IMG/VR virus record: IMGVR_UViG_3300024344_000064
Span: 1 to 34,107 of that record
DNA: 34,107 bases
Source of the DNA: a virus
Reading direction: 5' to 3' (one strand)
Positions 19,658 to 26,795 of the stretch are shown piece after piece. Position 1 is the stretch's first letter. Every line of letters starts with the position of its first letter. The translations under genes and the position numbers were made by a program. A model generated the notes under the pieces. The model did not search any database, was not told where the DNA came from, and saw only the letters and a program-made list of their open reading frames with translations.

Positions 19658-21172
19658 CTACTCCGAATCCGTCTGCCATTGGCTGTCTATCATATCGTTC
19701 ATTAATCCATCACTTCCCGCAAATAAAAAATAACTCGCTATATTATTATCAGATATAACTGTGTCTGGTAAAGTAACATCTGAAAAAAAATCAACCCTAT
19801 CATTTAATGCTTGTTGAGTATCAAAAAAAGTTCTAGTGTTGCCTAATACTTGCATAACAACCAATGTTTTAGTTTGGCTTACATCATCATATCTTTTTTT
19901 ATCATCTATTTTTTTCATAATTTTTTTAACAGCTTTTTCTTTAGATGATTCTTTCTTCGCTATTTCTTTTGGTTTCTCAACTTCTTCTTTTTTTTCTTGT
20001 TCTTTTTCTATTGGTTGTTCTTTTTTTTCTTCAACTACTTCGCTTGTTGATTCAGTTTCTTCCTCTTTTGTTTCTTCTTGTGATTCCAATTCTTGCGGTG
20101 CTTCTTCTTTTATATCTTCTGTTACCTCAATGGTTTCTTCAACAGTTTCCTCAATCTCTAACTCTAACTCTGCTTCAACTTCTATTTCCATTTCCATGAC
20201 CTCAATTTCTATTTCTGCCATTTCTATTTCTTCTATTTCAACAACAACAGCATCATAATCAACTTCATCAATTTGTATAGGTTCTAAAACAAAATCGTCA
20301 TTCATTTCATTTGAATCAAATATATCTTCAACAACATCAATAACATCTTCTGGTGTATCTATATTTAAAGCAATAAACATTTCTACTGATGTTATTTGTT
20401 GGGTAATAATGGTATTGACAACATTATATAACACGGAGACTGTAACATCATCAAACAAGGGTCCAATGCTTAGACTAATATCCCTACCTCCTATTTCAAT
20501 AATGACAGTAGTTAAACTTCCTGAAAAATCCCAACCACCCTCATAAGATTTATAACCAGAATTTGTGCCACTAGCAGATAAAATATCAGTACCACTAAAA
20601 ACATTTGTATTTCCATTTTTACCTGTGATGTGCATATAAATGGAATCATTTGCATCTTGTTTATCTACTTTAATTGTATAGTTAGTTTCTCCACCTTTAG
20701 TTATATTAAGACTTGATATATCTATCGTATTAATAAAAGTAGTTCCCATACCCTCAACACCCATTGCACTTGTACTATTTCCTGATCCTGTTATCATTGC
20801 ACATTTATCAGTTCCTAAATTTCCGCAACCAGAACCACTAGGCATAGAAGCTGGGCCTTGACCTCCCCAATCAATATCCATATCGCCCTCAAATTTTGAA
20901 GTTACATAATTATTATCACCATCTAATAAATCTCCAGAGTCCTCATTAATAATAGTAGTTGTTGTAATGTCAGTTGTTGTAGTTGTTATTATTGTTATTC
21001 CATCTGCTTCATGGATAATTTCTTCTGTTATAGATTCTTCAATTATTTCTTCTATTGTTGGAGTACAAAGACCTATGGTGTCAGTTGTGCAATCTACAGC
21101 TTTACTAGAAAAGGATAGGGAAACCGATCCACAAAGCCATAGCAGATATAATAAATTTCGCAAATTGGTCAT
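19658..21172 (-). CDS. Large exported acidic protein with Glu-rich repeat region
   Basis: The 504-residue protein has a signal peptide (about 1-25, LLYLLWLCGSVSLSFSSKA). It then has a Thr/Ile-rich low-complexity stretch (57-75), a Gly/Ser-rich domain with DMDIDWGGQGPASMPSGSGC and a beta-rich part to about 260. Residues 300-345 alternate Glu with hydrophobic residues. A Glu/Lys-rich, probably disordered region runs to 425, and a folded C-terminal piece (QVLGNTRTFFDTQQALNDRV, then FFSDVTLPDTVI) follows. Relatives seem to occur in other marine phages, but I know no function. It is encoded with other exported and membrane proteins below the fibre genes, so a cell-envelope or virion-surface role is possible. 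Confidence 0.75.
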   Translation of the reverse strand: MTNLRNLLYLLWLCGSVSLSFSSKAVDCTTDTIGLCTPTIEEIIEESITEEIIHEADGITIITTTTTDITTTTIINEDSGDLLDGDNNYVTSKFEGDMDIDWGGQGPASMPSGSGCGNLGTDKCAMITGSGNSTSAMGVEGMGTTFINTIDISSLNITKGGETNYTIKVDKQDANDSIYMHITGKNGNTNVFSGTDILSASGTNSGYKSYEGGWDFSGSLTTVIIEIGGRDISLSIGPLFDDVTVSVLYNVVNTIITQQITSVEMFIALNIDTPEDVIDVVEDIFDSNEMNDDFVLEPIQIDEVDYDAVVVEIEEIEMAEIEIEVMEMEIEVEAELELEIEETVEETIEVTEDIKEEAPQELESQEETKEEETESTSEVVEEKKEQPIEKEQEKKEEVEKPKEIAKKESSKEKAVKKIMKKIDDKKRYDDVSQTKTLVVMQVLGNTRTFFDTQQALNDRVDFFSDVTLPDTVISDNNIASYFLFAGSDGLMNDMIDSQWQTDSE

Positions 21173-21674
21173 TTTTGACTTCCTTTATTTCTTTTTTAGT
21201 TAATTCTTTATTAGCAAATACAACACTTCCTTCTGGTACTAATTCTGGATTTTCTTCCCAACCTTGTTTTGCTTCTGTTCCTATCTTTGAATCATAAGGA
21301 CAATAAGTTCCAGCAAACCACATAGCATCAAACACTCTATGGTCAGTACATAATGTTGAAACAGCCGCAACTTTCATTCCCATAGAATATAAACTACGAG
21401 CAAGTTTAATTCTTTCACAGTTTTCATCTGTGATTGTGATACCACTAGCGATACCAAAAATTTGAGTTTGTACTGCACCACTCGTTGCTGTTTTACAAAT
21501 ATCAGAATTATTTACAACAACACTTGGAGCATTAGCTGTTGGTGGTGCTTTATCAGTTACTACAGTTGAAGAAACAGTATTTGTGTCAGCACCAAGAACA
21601 GAGTTCATCATACTATTAAGAAAAAAAATTATTATTGTTGCTAATATTATTCCAATTATAACAGGACTTTTCAT
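21105..21674 (-). CDS. Conserved marine-phage membrane protein, function unknown
   Basis: The 189-residue protein has an N-terminal transmembrane helix (about 5-22, VIIGIILATIIIFFLNSMM), a Thr/Val/Pro linker, and a soluble domain with CKTATSGAVQTQIFGIASGI, DENCERIKLARSLYSMGMKV and RVFDAMWFAGTYCPYD. A hydrophobic C terminus (FIISAMALWIGFPILF) may be a second span. I recall the 'SGAVQTQ-FG ... CER-KL-R-LY-MGMKVAAVS ... CPYD' pattern from other marine phage genomes, always without function. It overlaps the next gene by 68 bp. Four cysteines in the soluble part could form disulfides in the periplasm. Confidence 0.75.
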   Translation of the reverse strand: MKSPVIIGIILATIIIFFLNSMMNSVLGADTNTVSSTVVTDKAPPTANAPSVVVNNSDICKTATSGAVQTQIFGIASGITITDENCERIKLARSLYSMGMKVAAVSTLCTDHRVFDAMWFAGTYCPYDSKIGTEAKQGWEENPELVPEGSVVFANKELTKKEIKEVKNDQFAKFIISAMALWIGFPILF

Positions 21675-21901
21675 TCAAAATCACCATCTATTTCTAATCT
21701 TAGCGATTTGATCTTATAAGAGTTTTCTAAAATTTCATTTTTTAATTCAAGCACATTTTGATTAGCTTGAACATTTTCTATGTTTGTTTTTAATAATTCA
21801 AAGTCAGAAAATAATTTACCTACTATAAAAACATTACCACAAGCGGCACTAATTAACCCTACAGCTATTAAAATATTTTTTATTGATAATTCTATTTTCA
21901 T
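21671..21901 (-). CDS. Small membrane protein with coiled coil
   Basis: The 76-residue protein has one N-terminal transmembrane span (about 7-28, IKNILIAVGLISAACGNVFIV) and a helical, coiled-coil-like C-terminal part (FELLKTNIENVQANQNVLELKNEIL). It overlaps the next gene by 4 bp (ATGA), so the two membrane proteins are co-translated and may form a complex. No family is recognised. The design resembles a small spanin or holin accessory. Confidence 0.65.
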   Translation of the reverse strand: MKIELSIKNILIAVGLISAACGNVFIVGKLFSDFELLKTNIENVQANQNVLELKNEILENSYKIKSLRLEIDGDFE

Positions 21902-21988
21902 TTATGCTCCACATGAATCGCAACCATCTTCACAGATACAATTATCACAGCCACATTCAGGGCATTTAGGATTTATCTTGCTGTACAT
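21902..21988 (-). CDS. 28-residue cysteine-rich peptide
   Basis: The ORF reads MYSKINPKCPECGCDNCICE and ends DGCDSCGA, with seven cysteines (9, 12, 14, 17, 19, 23, 26) in C-x2-C and C-x-C patterns. A GGGAG site lies five bases upstream of the ATG, inside the end of the adhesin gene, and its stop falls two bases before the next gene. Both points favour real translation. It would bind zinc or other metals, like a minimal zinc ribbon or metallothionein. Confidence 0.65.
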   Translation of the reverse strand: MYSKINPKCPECGCDNCICEDGCDSCGA

Positions 21989-23052
21989 GGAACTCCCTTA
22001 CTAGATACAAATGGATGTTCTGCCCAAGCCATATAAATATATGATTCTGCATCATTAACATCTTCGTTATCACCTCTAATTTTAATACCATTAGAAAGAA
22101 AATCAACAGCATGACCTGTACCTGATTCAGCTTCATTTGTATTAGGATATAATACTCGGTCTAAATCATTAAATCCATTTTGATTTGAAATTTTATTTGA
22201 ATATAGTCTCCAAGCCGCTGTTGAATCTACATTTTTAACTATAAATAATTGAGGCTTAAAACCAAGATAAATAAATGGCCCATCTGAATTATTATTACCC
22301 TCGTAAGTTCCGTATTTACTGTAGCCTTGTATATCTGTAAAACAATAAGCTACATGAGTTCCACTAGATGTATTAACATCTCCAGCACTACCTACTGTAA
22401 AAACAGTAGATGTAGGACTTGTATCATTAAAATAAGTTGCTTGGTCTCCCATAGCATTTGTACTATTTAATCTTAAAAACTTTTCATCTCCAATAGGAGA
22501 ATGAAAACTTGTCCAATCTGCCGCTCCATCCCTTCTTCTAATAATAATTACTGTTGGTGTTGCTCCTAAACCATGAGCAATAGTTTGATTGCCACCCGCT
22601 CCTGTATAAGTAACTATACTAAATCCAGCAGTAGTATTAGCTTGATAAACAGAATCAATACTACCTATACTTGTTGCTGAAGCATCATTAGTTGTTGTTG
22701 TTCCACCATTAGCTTTCCATTGCCAAGATATATAATTATCAGTATTGTTATTAACTGTACCACCAGAATCTATTGTAAATCCATCTGAATTAAATGATTT
22801 AACTGCATTTGTTGTAGTGTGTTCTGCTTCATCATTATTCATGTGAAAATCTTTATTAGCACCTCTTGAACTATCAACGATAAAATGTGGGCCAACTCCA
22901 CCTGCTGATGATCTATTTTTTATCCAAAGCCAATCAGGTTGAAAGTTACCTGAATTTGCATCATTAGTTATTGAGGTACTGTCAGTTGCATTACCTGTAT
23001 ATAACTGTGCATGAAAATATGCTGATGGATCATCTATTGTTGTATAAGCCAT
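21973..23052 (-). CDS. DUF7483-like tail adhesin / fibre protein
   Basis: The 359-residue protein starts MAYTTIDDPSAYFHAQLYTG and continues NFQPDWLWIKNRSSAGG, an AVKSFNSDGFTI segment, ISWQWKANGG, then FSIVTYTGAGG and IAHGLGATPTVIIIRRR. The C-terminal part has YCFTDIQGYSKYG, FIYLGFKPQLFIVKN and YIYMAWAEHPFV. This set of strands is the repeated unit I know from marine phage tail proteins under DUF7483. It is probably exposed on the virion and helps receptor binding. It follows the LamG-type protein with a 3-bp gap. Confidence 0.8.
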   Translation of the reverse strand: MAYTTIDDPSAYFHAQLYTGNATDSTSITNDANSGNFQPDWLWIKNRSSAGGVGPHFIVDSSRGANKDFHMNNDEAEHTTTNAVKSFNSDGFTIDSGGTVNNNTDNYISWQWKANGGTTTTNDASATSIGSIDSVYQANTTAGFSIVTYTGAGGNQTIAHGLGATPTVIIIRRRDGAADWTSFHSPIGDEKFLRLNSTNAMGDQATYFNDTSPTSTVFTVGSAGDVNTSSGTHVAYCFTDIQGYSKYGTYEGNNNSDGPFIYLGFKPQLFIVKNVDSTAAWRLYSNKISNQNGFNDLDRVLYPNTNEAESGTGHAVDFLSNGIKIRGDNEDVNDAESYIYMAWAEHPFVSSKGVPCTAR

Positions 23053-23055
23053 ATA

Positions 23056-25140
23056 TTATCCGTGTTTCGCTAAATTTTGGGTACATACAGCATAATAACC
23101 ACTAGGTGGTGCATACTCAAAAGTACCATACCCATTTGCATCAGAATTACCACTTGCTATTTCAAAAGCTGGATTTCCAAAATTCATCATTACTATTGAA
23201 TCACTCTGATAAGGAGAACAACCAAAAAAATAATTTTTAGATGGTGTAAATGTCATAGCAGCATTTGTTTTACTTGCACCTGATGTTGGATCGCCACTAT
23301 TTTGAAAAGTTCCACCTTTAGAAAAATAAACTGCTCCATTATCACAATCTATTGCAATACCTAGTATATCATTATCTGTAAATGAATTCCCATAAGATGA
23401 CCCACTATCATTAATAATTTTATTTCCATTTGGACTATAGCCAACTGTATCTGTTGACGCATATCCTATAGTTCCAAAATTACCAGAACACTTTTCAATA
23501 TTATCTTGAGGTACAACCCCTACTATAGGATAAAGTGTACCATTCACATCAAGAATTTTTGCTTCACAATACCATTTACCACTATTAAACCCTATTGTTG
23601 AATGTGCATTTCCATTATTTGTAGCACTAGTTCCATCAACTCTTGTATTTCCTTCAGATAAAGCTGAATAATTAGCACCAGTATTATTATTTAAAGTTAA
23701 AGGATTAAATGTAGCAAAATTGTTCGTGGGTGTATCAGTACATTGATCATTTAATGTAAAATTATAAGATACAAAATGATTTCCTTCTCCGCTTGAATCT
23801 GTACCTATTGAGTGATCTGCATCCATATGTAATAATAATTTTGTATTACTATCAACATCAAATTGAGATGTAGCTACTGAAAAATTTCCTGTGTATCTAG
23901 CTGTATTTGAAATTCTTAATTCATCAATATAACCATCAAAAGTATCTGCATCTGTATAACCTATATATAAATTATTTGGCGAACTTACAGTTTTGCCAGA
24001 AATATCGTGTGTTGTTCCGTCAACAGTACCATCTTTGTAAATTTTTAATGTTCCACCTTCATTGACAATAGCTATATGTGTCCAAGTTGTATTAGATAAA
24101 GCTGGAGAATTATTGCCAAAAGAATATTCTGTTCCTCCAACAGTTACCTTAAACTGTGGATCTGCTGGTCTATAGTTAACAACAAAAGAGTTATTATCTC
24201 CATAAACTATAAAATCAGAACCACTTGAAGAATTTGCTAATTTATAACACCAAAATTCTATTGTGAAATTATTAGAATTACAAGCACCAAAACCAAAATC
24301 ACCTCTATTAACTCCAATAATATCTAAATAATTATTTGTATTATCTAAATATAAACTTGAACCTCCAAATTTTTTAACAGATGTATTAAATGTAGCACCA
24401 TTAGATGCACTTATTTTATGTCTGCCAACAGCATCTCCTAAAATTGGATTTACATTTTTAAATTCCAAATAAAATCCATTAGTTGAGTATGACCCACCAT
24501 CATATTCTTTTGGTATCCAAACTCCGTTATCATTAAATTCACCAAAATCTGTATGTGCTTTAGCTGTCCCATCTATATAATGAAATTCAGATAAATAACC
24601 ACCTAATGCTTTTCCTGAATTATTTTCAGAATGACCAATATCACAAGCATCAGCTGAGCCTACATACCCAGCATAATTTTCACTTGCGTCAACAGAAGTT
24701 CCAAAAGAAGTTTCTTTAACTCCGTTTATATATAATTGTACTCTATCTCCAGCAGTTCCATCAGTTGTATCTACTGCTAAAAAAATATGATACCATGCAG
24801 ATGGATCACGGAATCTTCTATTTGTTATTTTATGCCAGTTATAACTAGCACTACCACCAAAATCATTTCCATAATCATAAATTCTTAGAGTATCATCAGC
24901 TTCAAAAAATAATTGAAAATCATCACTACCTGTTTGTTTTCCCCAATTAATAATACCTTGTTCTGAACTTATTTTTGATCTTTTAATCCAAAAGCTAAAA
25001 GTATATTTTCTTTTATTAGCATCACTTGATGTACCACTAGGTGTATAAGTTAATATAGAATTATCACTTGCATTAAATCTAAGTGAATTATCTATATCAT
25101 AACTACTATCTAAAGTGTTCGCTGGGAGAATTAATGGCAT
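23056..25140 (-). CDS. LamG/SPRY-like tail fibre or receptor-binding protein
   Basis: The 694-residue protein seems to hold two concanavalin/LamG-type units and a C-terminal SPRY-like unit. The first spans about 20-200 (KYTFSFWIKRSK, WYHIFLAVDTTDGT and DRVQLYINGVKE). The second spans about 240-440 (NFTIEFWCYKL, TWTHIAIVNEGGTLKIYKDG and GYIDELRISN). The third spans about 500-690 (GKWYCEAKIL, IGYASTDTVGYSPNG and GAVYFSKGGTF). Such domains bind glycans, so it is the prime receptor-binding candidate. No signal peptide is present. It lies between the DUF7483-like adhesin and the small fibre-associated protein. Confidence 0.75.
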   Translation of the reverse strand: MPLILPANTLDSSYDIDNSLRFNASDNSILTYTPSGTSSDANKRKYTFSFWIKRSKISSEQGIINWGKQTGSDDFQLFFEADDTLRIYDYGNDFGGSASYNWHKITNRRFRDPSAWYHIFLAVDTTDGTAGDRVQLYINGVKETSFGTSVDASENYAGYVGSADACDIGHSENNSGKALGGYLSEFHYIDGTAKAHTDFGEFNDNGVWIPKEYDGGSYSTNGFYLEFKNVNPILGDAVGRHKISASNGATFNTSVKKFGGSSLYLDNTNNYLDIIGVNRGDFGFGACNSNNFTIEFWCYKLANSSSGSDFIVYGDNNSFVVNYRPADPQFKVTVGGTEYSFGNNSPALSNTTWTHIAIVNEGGTLKIYKDGTVDGTTHDISGKTVSSPNNLYIGYTDADTFDGYIDELRISNTARYTGNFSVATSQFDVDSNTKLLLHMDADHSIGTDSSGEGNHFVSYNFTLNDQCTDTPTNNFATFNPLTLNNNTGANYSALSEGNTRVDGTSATNNGNAHSTIGFNSGKWYCEAKILDVNGTLYPIVGVVPQDNIEKCSGNFGTIGYASTDTVGYSPNGNKIINDSGSSYGNSFTDNDILGIAIDCDNGAVYFSKGGTFQNSGDPTSGASKTNAAMTFTPSKNYFFGCSPYQSDSIVMMNFGNPAFEIASGNSDANGYGTFEYAPPSGYYAVCTQNLAKHG

Positions 25141-25142
25141 TG

Positions 25143-25766
25143 TTATTCCTTCTCAGGAAATTCGCCTAGTGGTCTTGTAAATGAACCATCTTCTTGCTCG
25201 GTGTAAGTAAACAAAGTAGCAAGAGCATCAACATCACTAGCACTATCTATTTGTGTTTGCATAGAGTTACATTTTGCTCTAACACTTGCTCTCCAAGTTT
25301 TCCATCCACTATTCATTGTACCGCCTGTTTCTTTTGCTTTGATAACTCGCCAATCACTAGGTCTTAAAATACCCTCGCATTGATTGTTTATCATTTCTTT
25401 TTTAATTGTTTTTAAACCTTTAGTTGCTACATCTCCTACATCTTCGCCATCTCTAATTACACCATCAGTTTTATCTTGAGATGTCCATAAGGTATCAGCA
25501 ATTTTTTTAGCTGTTGCTGTACCATAACTTGCAACAACTTTATCACCACTAGAATCATAAGCTAATGTTTGATTTGTATTAATATACCATTCTTCATCTT
25601 TTTTATTAGTATTATCATATTCTACTTCATATAACCCAATCGCTTTTTTTTCTTCTACTGACCATAAAGAATAAATTTTAGTTGAATACCGAATATCGTT
25701 AATAACTAATTTTTTAGGATTATTAAATGTTTGGGTAATGCTACCACTTTCTACTATTGCATACAT
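25143..25766 (-). CDS. Probable fibre-associated or tail-fibre assembly protein
   Basis: The 207-residue protein starts MYAIVESGSITQTFNNPKKL and continues with a short strand-rich domain (YSLWSVEEKKAIGLYEVEYD), a middle helical part and a C-terminal segment with ILRPSDWRVIKAKE, GWKTWRASVRAKCN and LFTYTEQEDGSFTRP. The 'PSDW--I-A-E' and 'W--WR--VR' motifs are frequent in tail fibre assembly-type proteins encoded beside fibres. It may be a chaperone for the fibre or a baseplate-attached component. The gene lies between fibre genes with gaps of a few bases. Confidence 0.65.
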   Translation of the reverse strand: MYAIVESGSITQTFNNPKKLVINDIRYSTKIYSLWSVEEKKAIGLYEVEYDNTNKKDEEWYINTNQTLAYDSSGDKVVASYGTATAKKIADTLWTSQDKTDGVIRDGEDVGDVATKGLKTIKKEMINNQCEGILRPSDWRVIKAKETGGTMNSGWKTWRASVRAKCNSMQTQIDSASDVDALATLFTYTEQEDGSFTRPLGEFPEKE

Positions 25767-25769
25767 ATT

Positions 25770-26777
25770 TTAACTCTCACTTAAATTCATTGTTCTACCT
25801 ACTTCTTGCCAAATAGCACCATTGTATCTGAATACATGAATATCAGTTTTACCATTTGTTGCAGTTTCAGTTGGTTCGGTTGAAGCCGCAAATTCAAAAA
25901 TAGTGTTCCACCCAATAGTGTGAGAGCCATCAAAATTTATTTCTAAACAAATAAAAGCACCTTCAACAGCATTAGTCGGAGCAGAGAAAGTCGTATTTTC
26001 TGTTGTTAAATGATAAGCATTTGGTTTAGCTTGTGTATCCCAAGCAACAGCATTTGATGAAGATGTTAATGCTTGTTGAGGAATATAAGCTAAATCATTA
26101 AATTTAATTTTTCCTGTACCATTAGTAGTAATATCAATATCGCCATTAGCACCATCAGTTATAGTTATATTTCCAGAATTAGTTCCTTTATTAGTATCTA
26201 AAACTAAATCATAAGTACCACTTGTTGTTAAAGTAGCCGCCGCACCACCTGATCCAATAATTGTTTCACCTGAGCCTTTTGGTTTAATATGTAAATCAAC
26301 ATTCGTTTCACCACTTGCTCCTAATATTGGTGCATTACCTGTCGCACCATTCGTTATTTCTAATTCATTAACTGCTGAAGCAGTTGTTTGAAATATAATT
26401 TGTTCATTATTGTTTTCATCAGAAATAAAATGAGCATCATCAATTATAATATTATGTGAATTAGTATCTAAATTGCCACCAAGTTGAGGACTTGTGTCAT
26501 TAACAATATCAAATGTTACTGAACTATCTGTCCAATCTACAGTATTTGCTGTTGAGTTAATTGTGCCTAAAGCAATATGATCTGAGCCATCATATAATTT
26601 TAAAATCCAACCTGTAGCACCAGCAGATGTATCAATCCACAAACTACCTTGTGCCAAACTTGATGGAGCAGAACTCCCAATATGAGTAGTGTTTATTGCA
26701 CCTAAAATATTATTTAATTCTGTACGAAAGGCTGAGAAACCTTGATTCGCTATACTTACATCTGAAACTTGACTCAT
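25770..26777 (-). CDS. Tail fibre protein
   Basis: The 335-residue protein starts MSQVSDVSIANQGFSAFRTE, then SAPSSLAQGSLWIDTSAGAT, a common N-terminal module of phage fibres. A beta-repeat body follows (NSHNIIIDDAHFISDENNNE, DLHIKPKGSGETIIG, SGNITITDGANGDIDITTNG and GKIKFNDLAY). The C-terminal part has FICLEINFDGSHTIGW and a DIHVFRYNGAIWQEVG strand pair. This repeat build is typical of trimeric beta-helical fibres. It is encoded directly after the tail tip gene and should attach there. Confidence 0.78.
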   Translation of the reverse strand: MSQVSDVSIANQGFSAFRTELNNILGAINTTHIGSSAPSSLAQGSLWIDTSAGATGWILKLYDGSDHIALGTINSTANTVDWTDSSVTFDIVNDTSPQLGGNLDTNSHNIIIDDAHFISDENNNEQIIFQTTASAVNELEITNGATGNAPILGASGETNVDLHIKPKGSGETIIGSGGAAATLTTSGTYDLVLDTNKGTNSGNITITDGANGDIDITTNGTGKIKFNDLAYIPQQALTSSSNAVAWDTQAKPNAYHLTTENTTFSAPTNAVEGAFICLEINFDGSHTIGWNTIFEFAASTEPTETATNGKTDIHVFRYNGAIWQEVGRTMNLSES

Positions 26778-26795
26778 AATACCTCTATATCATTA

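Noticed and set aside
19836-20258. Long plus-strand Ser-rich ORF (140 codons), with another of 84 codons in a different frame
   Set aside because: Both are complementary shadows of the Glu-rich repeat in the exported protein gene; GAA/GAG codons read as TTC/CTC on the other strand.
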